Source: Spirochaetaceae bacterium (GTDB lineage Bacteria > Spirochaetota > Spirochaetia > Treponematales > Breznakiellaceae). Taken from it: 5,856 nt of DNA. The notes under the pieces are model-generated. The model ran no database searches. It worked only from the letters and a program-made list of their open reading frames with translations, and was not told the DNA's origin. Each line of letters opens with the position of its first letter. Within the stretch, counting starts at the first letter, position 1. The stretch lies in assembly GCA_031280115.1 (NCBI GenBank), contig JAITHF010000086.1:1-5856 (forward strand), given 5' to 3'. The position numbers and the translations under genes were made by a program. Below are positions 1 through 5,825 of this stretch, in pieces.

Positions 1-137
1 AGTCTGATCGTGGCCCTATGGTTTAACTCGACGCTCACATTCCCGGACGGCACCGGATAGAGAAACGCATAATCTTCAATGCCGCAGGAAAGGAGCAGCA
101 GCGCCGCCAGGGCCGGGGCCGGGTTTTTACCGGTCAT
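1..137 (-). CDS. N-terminus of a putative lipoprotein (runs off the window edge)
   Basis: An ATG at 137-135 opens a frame of 45 complete codons that continues past base 1, so only the amino end is visible. It begins MTGKNPAPALAALLLLSCGI: a short n-region with Lys4, a hydrophobic stretch at about residues 7-16, and a lipobox LLSC with Cys18 as the predicted lipidated residue. Ser at -1 is well tolerated in spirochaetal lipoboxes. The mature part starts GIEDYAFLYPVPSG, which I do not recognise, so no function is offered. The gene overlaps the end of the TPR gene by 11 bp (127-137), a typical arrangement for translational coupling. Its own ribosome binding site is poor (only AGG directly before the ATG), and no other start codon lies in frame just upstream. 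It probably encodes an envelope protein attached to the outer face of the inner membrane or to the outer membrane, working near the TPR protein encoded before it. Confidence is good for a lipoprotein start and nil for function. Confidence 0.72.
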   Translation of the reverse strand, partial: MTGKNPAPALAALLLLSCGIEDYAFLYPVPSGNVSVELNHRATIR

Positions 138-867
138 CCTGTTTAAGCGAGAGGGTGATAATCCTGCTTTGGGCAAGGTTGGCCCATACCGCGTCCTTAG
201 GCCATTTATTGATAACCTCCCGATAGGCTTGGAGCGCGGCGTCCCTGCTGCCCCGGCCTTCTTCAAGCCGGCCTATCTGAAACTGCGCCCTGCTTGCCTG
301 AGGGAAGAGGCCGCTCTGGGCTTTGGCGTAGAGGTCAATGGCTTCCTGAACCTTGCCTTGCTCTTCAGCGGCGACCGCGGCGTTAAAAAAGAAAACCGGC
401 GCAAGATACGTTCCGGCCCCTGCCGCCGCCGCGCCGGCCCATGCCTTTTCCGCGTTCTCCCAGTCCTTTTTCTCCGCGTAGATGGATCCCAGAATATCAT
501 AGCCCCGGGCGCCGGCATAGCCGCTGCGGGCCGAGGCAAAAGCGGAGAGGTCTTGTATCAATGCCTGCACGTCCCCGTCTTTCCCGCTGTCTCCAAGAGA
601 GTTCCGCAGCGCTTCATAGCGCAGGCCCAATGCTTCGGCCTCCTGTATGGCTTTGGCGCGCAGCGCGTCCCGTATACTTAAACCCGCCATAAATCCTATC
701 AGAATCACGAGCAAGCCCGCCGCAACGGTCAAGACGGCCCTCCGGTTCTGCTGAATAAACGTGTTTACCCGCTCAGAGGCGTTTGGTTCCGGCTCTTTCT
801 CAGGTTTTACAAAAGGTATGATATGCTCCCTTGCCAAATTTTCAGGTGCATCAGGGATTTTCGCCAT
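127..867 (-). CDS. Membrane-anchored tetratricopeptide-repeat (TPR) protein
   Basis: A 246-residue protein. Residues 1-43 are hydrophilic and proline/charge-rich, ending in Asn-Arg-Arg; residues 44-64 (AVLTVAAGLLVILIGFMAGLS) form one transmembrane helix. The positive residues before the helix predict an N-in topology with the C-terminal part in the periplasm. Residues about 75-115 look helical or coiled. TPR-like helix pairs follow at about 119-152 (YDILGSIYAEKKDWENAEKAW), 155-188 (FFFNAAVAAEEQGKVQEAIDLY) and 192-224 (AQFQIGRLEEGRGSRDAALQAY). The overall plan, a single N-terminal anchor plus periplasmic TPRs, resembles the YfgM-like family linked in other bacteria to envelope protein biogenesis; that parallel is architectural only. 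The start is well supported: AAGGAG at 881-876, 8 nt before the ATG, lies inside the last two codons of the upstream activator gene, so translation is probably coupled. The stop overlaps the downstream lipoprotein start, suggesting the two act in the same compartment. Confidence 0.82.
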   Translation of the reverse strand: MAKIPDAPENLAREHIIPFVKPEKEPEPNASERVNTFIQQNRRAVLTVAAGLLVILIGFMAGLSIRDALRAKAIQEAEALGLRYEALRNSLGDSGKDGDVQALIQDLSAFASARSGYAGARGYDILGSIYAEKKDWENAEKAWAGAAAAGAGTYLAPVFFFNAAVAAEEQGKVQEAIDLYAKAQSGLFPQASRAQFQIGRLEEGRGSRDAALQAYREVINKWPKDAVWANLAQSRIITLSLKQDDR

Positions 868-872
868 AATAA

Positions 873-2387
873 CTACTCCTTAGGATTGATAATAAATAAT
901 TCTTTGATAAGTTTTGACAGATACGTCCTCTGTATACCCAGCGCCTTTGCGGCTTCTGTCTTGTTCCCGTTATGTTCTGCCAGCACTTTTTTAATAAAAT
1001 ACGCCTTGAACGCGGCAAGCGCGTTTTTAAGGTTCCGGCTGCCCTGTTTTTCTACAGGCCCGGCGGAATTCTGGTTAAGAAGCAGGTCCTCTTCCTGTAT
1101 CCACTGGCGCTTTCCAATAACGCAGGCCCGCTCAACGCAGTTTTCCAGCTCCCGGATGTTGCCGGGCCACCCATAGGAGAGCATGGCGTGCATGGCCTCG
1201 CTGGAAAAGCCCTTAAAGCGCTTTTTCGTCTCCCGCATACACCGCTTCAGAAAGAACATGGCCAGCTCCGGAATATCCTCCGGGCGCTGTCTAAGGGGCG
1301 GAATGTAGAGGGGCAGGACATTGAGCCTATAATAGAGGTCGCTTCTGAACGTTCCCTGGGCCACCAGTTCCTCGATCTGCTTGTTCGTAGCCGCCAGTAT
1401 CCGCACATCCACCGTAACGGACAGGTCAGAGCCTACTTTTTCAAAGGTTTTGTGCTGGATGACCCGGAGCAGTTTCGCTTGTAACAGCAGGGGAAAGTCC
1501 CCGATCTCATCGAGAAAAATGGTCCCCCCGTTTGCGGCCTCAAAGCGCCCCTGCCGTTCTGATCCGGCGCCGGTGAAGGCCCCTTTCACATGGCCGAAAA
1601 GCTCGCTCTCCAAAAGGCCCTCAGGCAGGGCCGCGCAATTCACCCGTATCAAAGGCCGGGATTTCCGGCGGCTTCGCAGGTGTATCTGTTCGGCAAAGAG
1701 TTCTTTCCCAACCCCGCTTTCCCCCAGAATAAGAACCGACGAATCAGTTTGAGCGATACGGTCGATTATCTCCAGTTTTTCAACGATAGCCGGGCTTTTC
1801 GCGATAAGCGTATGGTATCCTTTGCCGTCTTGGATCCGGTCCCGCAGCAGCCGTATTTTGAGGTGCGCCTTTTCAATGTTTTGCGCGTTGATAAGCGCCA
1901 TTGCCGCTTGATTAGCCAAGATTTCAAGCCATTCCAGATCTTCTTGCACAAAATACTGGCCGTTTTTTTTGTTGATAAGCTCAATGACCCCGACGCACTC
2001 GTTGTTGACCCGCATAGGGACGGCCATCATGGTTTTGGTGGAATAATCAATCTGCTTGGGGATCTGGTGGAAATGGCGCGTGTCATGCTCCACGTCGTTT
2101 ATAATGACCGATTCATTATGCGCCGCAACCCATCCGGCAATGCCCTCTCCGATCTTTAAGGTAAAGCGCTGTACTTCGGCGCCTTTGGCGCCCAGCGCCA
2201 CCGCGAAATACAGGGACTTGGTTTCTTTCTCCACCAAAAGGATGCTGGCCGCGTCCCCGTCGCACAGGCGGGCCGCGGACTCAAGAATATGCGTTAATAA
2301 CCTTTGGCTATTCCCGTAATTTGAGTTAATAAGGGTATTAATCTCAATCAGGGCATTAAATTTATGAATATCTATCCGCGACAGCAT
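873..2387 (-). CDS. Sigma54-dependent transcriptional activator (GAF - AAA+ - Fis-type HTH)
   Basis: A 504-residue bacterial enhancer-binding protein that would use ATP hydrolysis to open promoters bound by sigma54 RNA polymerase. Domains in order: an N-terminal GAF sensor at about 20-170; a helical linker; a sigma54-interaction AAA+ domain at about 193-425; a C-terminal Fis-type helix-turn-helix at about 455-497 (NKTEAAKALGIQRTYLSKLI). The AAA+ motifs are complete: Walker A GESGVGKE (222-229), the sigma54-contacting loop GAFTGA (269-274), Walker B GTIFLDEIGD (288-297), sensor I ATN (333-335), the arginine-finger region FRSDLYYRLNV (347-357) and sensor II WPGNIRELEN (407-416). It should therefore be a competent activator. 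There is no receiver domain, so control is more likely through a small molecule or protein acting on the GAF domain, as in NifA- or FhlA-like activators. The ligand and target genes are not identifiable here. The gene starts 15 bp after the rpsA stop, in the same frame, without a recognisable Shine-Dalgarno, which suggests reinitiation by ribosomes finishing rpsA. No other early start codon is available. Confidence 0.93.
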   Translation of the reverse strand: MLSRIDIHKFNALIEINTLINSNYGNSQRLLTHILESAARLCDGDAASILLVEKETKSLYFAVALGAKGAEVQRFTLKIGEGIAGWVAAHNESVIINDVEHDTRHFHQIPKQIDYSTKTMMAVPMRVNNECVGVIELINKKNGQYFVQEDLEWLEILANQAAMALINAQNIEKAHLKIRLLRDRIQDGKGYHTLIAKSPAIVEKLEIIDRIAQTDSSVLILGESGVGKELFAEQIHLRSRRKSRPLIRVNCAALPEGLLESELFGHVKGAFTGAGSERQGRFEAANGGTIFLDEIGDFPLLLQAKLLRVIQHKTFEKVGSDLSVTVDVRILAATNKQIEELVAQGTFRSDLYYRLNVLPLYIPPLRQRPEDIPELAMFFLKRCMRETKKRFKGFSSEAMHAMLSYGWPGNIRELENCVERACVIGKRQWIQEEDLLLNQNSAGPVEKQGSRNLKNALAAFKAYFIKKVLAEHNGNKTEAAKALGIQRTYLSKLIKELFIINPKE

Positions 2388-2402
2388 ACCAATAGGGGGC
2401 TG

Positions 2403-4799
2403 CTAATTAGCGTTGCCCTTAGACTTTAAAAAATCTCCCAGGGTAAAGGTGGAATCATCGGATTCGTCTGCCGCCATATACCGGGACAGCTCTTCCCGCT
2501 GCATCTTCTTCTGGTAATCCCTAATCGAAAAGGCAACCTTCTGTTTGTCCGGCTGGATCTCCAGCACCACCGCTTTGACCTTGTCCCCGACCTGATATTT
2601 TTTAAGCGCCTCCTCGGGGTTTTCTTCCCGGCTTTCCACCAGATTGGTTTTATGGATAAGCCCTTCGATGCCCCCCGGAACCCGCACGAAAATACCGAAG
2701 TCAGTAACCGAGGACACTTCCCCTTCAACAAGCGAGCCTGACTTATAGGATGCGGAGAAACTTTGCCAGGGGTCTTCGGAAAGCTGTTTGATGCCGAGCT
2801 GGAGGTTCCGGTTTTCCCGGTCCACCGCGATAACGATGATTTCCACTTCCTGGCCGACCTGCAATTCGCTGCCCGGGTGCTTGACTTTTTTGGTCCATGA
2901 AATATTATCCCCGTGGAGAAATCCGTCAATCCCCTCTTCAAGCTCGATAAACGCCCCGGCGTTGGTAACTTTCACCACCTTCCGCGAGAGTCTGGTGCCG
3001 ACAGGATATTTTTCGTCGATATTGGTCCAGGGGTTAGCGGTAACTTGTTTAAGCCCCAGAGAAACCCGCCCGGCCTGAAGGTCATAGCCTAGGATCATAC
3101 ATTCAACCTGGTCCCCGATGCTGACCACCTCCTCCGGCCTCTGAATCTTCTTGACCCAGGAGAATTCGGAGATATGGGCCAGGCCCTCTATCCCTTCTTC
3201 CATTTCGATAAACGCGCCGAACTCGGTCAGTTTGGTTACTTTGCCGGTAATCACATCGTTCACATGGTACTTGTCTTCAAAGTGTACCCAGGGGTCGTCG
3301 GTAAAATGCTTGAGCGACAGGTTGATACGCTTCTCTTCCGGATCAATCCTGATCACCTTGAGGGTTATCTCCTGCCCCTTCTTCACGAAATCCTTGGGAC
3401 GGGTAACGTGCCCCCAGCTCATATCGTTGATATGCAGAAGCCCGTCAAAGCCCCCCAAATCAATAAACGCGCCGAAAGAGGTAAAACTCTTGACCGTGCC
3501 GGTAATATCCGCGCCGATAGGGGTATTCTCAAAGAAGGCGCTCCGCTTCTTTTCAACCTCTTCTTCAAGCCATTTGCGGCGGTTTACCACAATGTTGACT
3601 TTGCCGTCCGAATAGATGCGCTCAACGTACACGGAGGTTTTAAGCCCCAGCAGTTTTTCCGGCTTGTCTACTTTCTGGGAATCCGACTGGCTTATGGGAA
3701 GAAAGGCGTGGACGCCCATACCGAGGTTAAAATCATACCCGCCCTTTACCTGCTTTTCGATAGTTCCCTCCGCCGGGACGCGCTCCTGAAAAGCCTGCCG
3801 GAGATTTCTCCAAAACAGTTTGATATCCGCTTTCTGTTTGGAAACAATTACTTCCCCATGCTTATTCTCTTTGGTAATGAGAATAACCGACACCACGTCC
3901 CCGACCCGGGGGGCTTCCGCAAACTCCGCAATCGGAATCTTGCCCTCGGACTTGTAGCCCACATCGACAAACACCTGGTCCGGCGTAACCTGAATAACCG
4001 TGCCTTCAACTATCTGTCCTTCTTCTAGCTGTTCAAGGGATTTAAGATACTCTTCCTGTAATTGTGTCTGGATGTTATCGGCGGAGTCTTGCGATTCATC
4101 CATTTCCACTTCCATCTCGGCCATGATTGATCCTTCTCTGGTAGTATTCTTTTTAAGCACTTTATGTTCTCTGCCAATTTTCTCTATTAATGTGGCATAA
4201 ACTTCGTCAATGGTCAAGAGGGATGTATCAAAAACAACCGCCCCGGGCGCGATTTTCAGGCTTCCTTCGGCTTTATTTTTGTCCGCCCCGTCCCGCTCGG
4301 TTATGGCCGCTTTAACCTCTTCGGCGCTGAGGCCGGAGGCCCCCTCTTTATGCCGGCGCCGGGCGCGCTCTTCAATTGAGGCGTCAAGATAAAAGCGGTA
4401 TTCTGCGTCAGGAAAGACCACGCTGGTCATGTCCCTGCCTTCGGCCACCACGTCAACCCCTTGGGCGCTCTTTCTGATAAGGCCGTTGACGATATGGCGC
4501 ACCGGCACAACCGCTGAGACAACCGGCGCCCAGCGGTCAATGTCCTCCCCCCGCAGAAAAGGCTCGACATCCTCAAGACCGAGGCGCACGGCCCCGCCGC
4601 AGTACCCAAGGCCCGCCTGTTCGGCATACGCCAGCACCGCCTTTTCATCAGCCATGTCCACCTGATTACGCAGACACCCCAGGGCAAGCGCCCGGTACAG
4701 ATTACCCGAATTGATACAGGCCCAGCCAAGCCTTTCGGCCAAGAGCCGGGCCATCGTGCTCTTCCCCGAACCAGCCGGTCCGTCAATGGCAATAACCAT
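2403..4799 (-). CDS. cmk-rpsA: Fused cytidylate kinase / 30S ribosomal protein S1
   Basis: One uninterrupted 798-residue frame. Residues 1-210 are cytidylate kinase, which phosphorylates CMP/dCMP with ATP: P-loop GPAGSGKS (7-14), NMP-site motif SGNLYR (31-36), EGRDMTSVVFPDAE (120-133), then RDGADKNKAEGSL (169-181) and FDTSLLTIDEV (190-200). After a linker of about 20 residues, 226-798 form a complete S1 protein, the mRNA-binding component of the small ribosomal subunit. Its six S1 (OB-fold) domains lie at about 260-323, 341-408, 426-497, 513-585, 600-672 and 687-759. Domains 3-4 carry the canonical FGAFI...GL.HI pattern; domains 1-2 are divergent, as expected for the ribosome-docking part. 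The S1 section alone is 573 residues, near the 557 of E. coli S1. A purine-rich AGGGGGA sits 4 nt before the ATG. The same fusion is, to my knowledge, annotated in treponemes. Met226 has its own strong ribosome binding site, so free S1 may also be made. Confidence 0.95.
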   Translation of the reverse strand: MVIAIDGPAGSGKSTMARLLAERLGWACINSGNLYRALALGCLRNQVDMADEKAVLAYAEQAGLGYCGGAVRLGLEDVEPFLRGEDIDRWAPVVSAVVPVRHIVNGLIRKSAQGVDVVAEGRDMTSVVFPDAEYRFYLDASIEERARRRHKEGASGLSAEEVKAAITERDGADKNKAEGSLKIAPGAVVFDTSLLTIDEVYATLIEKIGREHKVLKKNTTREGSIMAEMEVEMDESQDSADNIQTQLQEEYLKSLEQLEEGQIVEGTVIQVTPDQVFVDVGYKSEGKIPIAEFAEAPRVGDVVSVILITKENKHGEVIVSKQKADIKLFWRNLRQAFQERVPAEGTIEKQVKGGYDFNLGMGVHAFLPISQSDSQKVDKPEKLLGLKTSVYVERIYSDGKVNIVVNRRKWLEEEVEKKRSAFFENTPIGADITGTVKSFTSFGAFIDLGGFDGLLHINDMSWGHVTRPKDFVKKGQEITLKVIRIDPEEKRINLSLKHFTDDPWVHFEDKYHVNDVITGKVTKLTEFGAFIEMEEGIEGLAHISEFSWVKKIQRPEEVVSIGDQVECMILGYDLQAGRVSLGLKQVTANPWTNIDEKYPVGTRLSRKVVKVTNAGAFIELEEGIDGFLHGDNISWTKKVKHPGSELQVGQEVEIIVIAVDRENRNLQLGIKQLSEDPWQSFSASYKSGSLVEGEVSSVTDFGIFVRVPGGIEGLIHKTNLVESREENPEEALKKYQVGDKVKAVVLEIQPDKQKVAFSIRDYQKKMQREELSRYMAADESDDSTFTLGDFLKSKGNAN
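4122..4139 (-). promoter_or_regulatory. Internal ribosome binding site and ATG for stand-alone S1
   Basis: Inside the fusion gene, the minus strand reads AGAGAAGGA, then a 6-nt spacer, then ATG (first base 4124). The AAGGA core is at 4135-4131. The ATG is in frame as codon 226 and falls exactly where the kinase ends and S1 begins. The product would start MAEMEVEMDESQ and have 573 residues. Spacing and sequence match an efficient Shine-Dalgarno better than the site at the front of the fusion gene. Whether it is used cannot be told from sequence alone. Confidence 0.6.
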
Positions 4800-4911
4800 A
4801 GTTCCCCCTACTCCCTTATACTCTCTACTATTTTATCCTGCTTTATACCTTATTTATACGTTATTTTTTATGTTCCCGGCCTTTTCTCGTTTCCCTGTTC
4901 ATTTATTCCCC
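4800..4911 (-). promoter_or_regulatory. AT-rich intergenic region before cmk-rpsA with phased TATAAA-like elements
   Basis: A 112-bp gap between the rluB stop and the cmk-rpsA start. The half next to cmk (4801-4870) is about 31% G+C by my count. On the minus strand it holds GTATAAA at 4859-4853, GTATAAA at 4848-4842 and GATAAAA at 4837-4831, exactly 11 bp apart, and a further GTATAA at 4821-4816. TAAAAT at 4835-4830 matches the -10 consensus at five of six positions. I see no convincing -35 hexamer at the right distance from any of them. This may be a promoter region for cmk-rpsA or simply an A/T-rich leader. No intrinsic terminator is visible, so read-through from rluB is expected. Confidence 0.4.
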
Positions 4912-4950
4912 CTATTCCCCCCCTGTTTCCCCTGTTTCCCCTCTTTCCCC
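4908..4950 (-). repeat. G-rich 9-bp tandem repeat with potential G-quadruplex, across the rluB stop
   Basis: On the minus (coding) strand, runs of G4, G4, G4, G7 and G5 are separated by AAAGA, AAACA, AAACA and AATA; the runs lie at 4950-4947, 4941-4938, 4932-4929, 4923-4917 and 4912-4908. The first four start exactly 9 bp apart. Four or more G-runs of at least three with loops of seven or fewer fit the usual G-quadruplex pattern. The repeat encodes the last residues GERGETGETGGE of the pseudouridine synthase and continues past its TAG stop (4914-4912). Degenerate copies extend to about 4893. Confidence 0.75.
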
Positions 4951-5706
4951 GGAGCCGCTGTTTCGCAGGCTCTTGAAAAAAGCAACCTCCTCTTTGGCAA
5001 GGGGCCTTGAACCCCCTGCTTTAAGGCCCCCCAGGGATACAGGCCCGATACGCATCCGGCAGAGCCGTACCGGGTGCAGATGGAAATAGGATAACACCCG
5101 TCTAATCTCCCGGTTTTTCCCTTCAACCAGCATAATCCGCGCTTTGTTCTTCCCTAAAGGTTCAGCAGCCTGGGCCTTATACGAAACCCCCTCGATAACC
5201 ATTCCCCGGGCAAAACTGTCAAGCGCCTCTTGCGGGATGGGGCCTGAGGTTTCGACGGTATATTCTTTCACGATCCCGCTTGAAGGATGCCCCGCTTTGG
5301 CGGCGAAGCCCCCGTCATTCGTATATATAATAAGCCCGCTTGACCGGTAATCAAGGCGCCCTACGCTGTAAAGCCGTTCAGGTATATCCTTTGGCAGGAG
5401 GTCCAGCGCCAGAGCGCGCCCCTGGGGGTCTGCGGCGCTGCACAGGTACTCAGGCGGCTTATGGAGCGCCAGATACCGGAAGCGCGTTTCCAGCGCCAGG
5501 GGAAGCCCGTCAAGACAAACCCTGTCGCCCGGGGCGGCTTTTGTTCCCAAAGCCGTAACGGTTATGCCGTTCACCGAAACCCGCCCCTGGGCGATCAGCG
5601 TTTCTGCGGCCCTGCGGGATGCGGCGCCTGCGCGGGCAAGGTAGACCTGCACCCGCATCGCCTTCCCGCCTGCCTCCGCCCCCGGCGCGTCATATTTCAA
5701 TTCCAT
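4912..5706 (-). CDS. rluB: RluB/RsuA-family rRNA pseudouridine synthase
   Basis: A 264-residue enzyme predicted to isomerise a specific uridine in rRNA to pseudouridine. The order followed by cmk and rpsA matches the position of rluB in Bacillus-type genomes, favouring a 23S rRNA target, though RsuA, RluE and RluF share the fold. An S4 RNA-binding domain lies at about 18-65 (VQVYLARAGAASRRAAETLI, then GRVSVNG). The catalytic domain starts near YLALHKPP (78-85) and has the signature GRLDYRSSGLIIYTNDG (116-132), with Asp119 as the catalytic aspartate, and the late motif EGKNREIRRVL (195-205). The start is uncertain. ATG 5706 has a promoter just upstream but only a weak GGA ribosome site. Met17 (5658) begins MRVQVYLARAG, the usual start of this family, with a purine-rich stretch before it, and may be the true start. 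The C-terminal tail after about residue 250 is low-complexity Gly/Glu/Thr from a tandem DNA repeat and is unlikely to be part of the folded enzyme. Confidence 0.9.
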   Translation of the reverse strand: MELKYDAPGAEAGGKAMRVQVYLARAGAASRRAAETLIAQGRVSVNGITVTALGTKAAPGDRVCLDGLPLALETRFRYLALHKPPEYLCSAADPQGRALALDLLPKDIPERLYSVGRLDYRSSGLIIYTNDGGFAAKAGHPSSGIVKEYTVETSGPIPQEALDSFARGMVIEGVSYKAQAAEPLGKNKARIMLVEGKNREIRRVLSYFHLHPVRLCRMRIGPVSLGGLKAGGSRPLAKEEVAFFKSLRNSGSGERGETGETGGE

Positions 5707-5729
5707 TTTGGGTATCCACGTATGCCGTC

Positions 5730-5758
5730 AGTATAACCGGTCTATGCGCGTTAGTAAA
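5730..5758 (-). promoter_or_regulatory. Sigma70-type promoter for rluB
   Basis: The minus strand has TTTACT (5758-5753; four of six matches to TTGACA), a 17-bp spacer and TATACT (5735-5730; five of six matches to TATAAT). Transcription would begin near 5723, giving a leader of about 17 nt before the ATG at 5706, or about 65 nt before the alternative start at 5658. The -35 box directly abuts a GC-rich hairpin. Assigned by consensus match only. Confidence 0.5.
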
Positions 5759-5771
5759 CCCCCTGCGGGGG
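5759..5771. repeat. Short GC-rich inverted repeat next to the -35 box
   Basis: CCCCC-TGC-GGGGG, a perfect 5-bp stem with a 3-nt loop. It lies directly upstream of the rluB -35 hexamer. It could be an operator half-site pair, the stem of a weak terminator for a gene outside the window, or part of an intergenic repeat. No U-rich tail follows on the plus strand, and only TTTA follows on the minus strand, so a strong intrinsic terminator is unlikely. Confidence 0.35.
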
Positions 5772-5780
5772 ATTCACGTG

Positions 5781-5825
5781 CTTCTTGCGGCGGGAGGGTT
5801 TGCAATTTTAGTCACAACCCAGAAG
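5781..5825. repeat. Imperfect inverted repeat in the upstream intergenic region
   Basis: CTTCT (5781-5785) and GGGTT (5796-5800) pair with the contiguous AACCC-AGAAG (5816-5825). This gives a 10-bp stem with a 10-nt bulge on one side and a 15-nt loop. The rest of 5707-5856 contains no gene I can support: all three minus-strand frames close within the stretch. The structure might belong to an untranslated leader or a dispersed intergenic repeat; a chance origin is also possible. Confidence 0.25.

Noticed and set aside
1590..2159. Open frame of 189 codons on the plus strand opposite the sigma54 activator
   Set aside because: It is antisense to the conserved GAF and AAA+ regions and its translation shows no family features.
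3174..4028. Long open frame of 284 codons on the plus strand opposite rpsA
   Set aside because: It lies fully antisense to well-conserved S1 domains, has no recognisable domain, and is the expected mirror of the codon pattern of the real gene.
4182..4210. Possible internal promoter at the end of cmk: TTGACG at 4210-4205
   Set aside because: The -35 match is good, but at 15-17 bp spacing the -10 candidates (TAATAG, AATAGA, ATAGAG) are poor. The internal ribosome binding site is the better-supported signal.
4899..5126. 75-codon minus-strand frame overlapping the 3' end of rluB in another phase
   Set aside because: It arises from the low-complexity G-rich repeat, and the RluB catalytic signatures are clearly in the other frame.
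5753..5771. GC hairpin as an intrinsic terminator
   Set aside because: The stem is only 5 bp and neither strand has a proper U-rich tail after it.
5789..5804. Sigma54-like -24/-12 pattern (GGCGGG...TTGCA) on the plus strand
   Set aside because: The distance between the GG and GC elements is one base too long, the -24 half is a poor match, and no gene follows inside the window.
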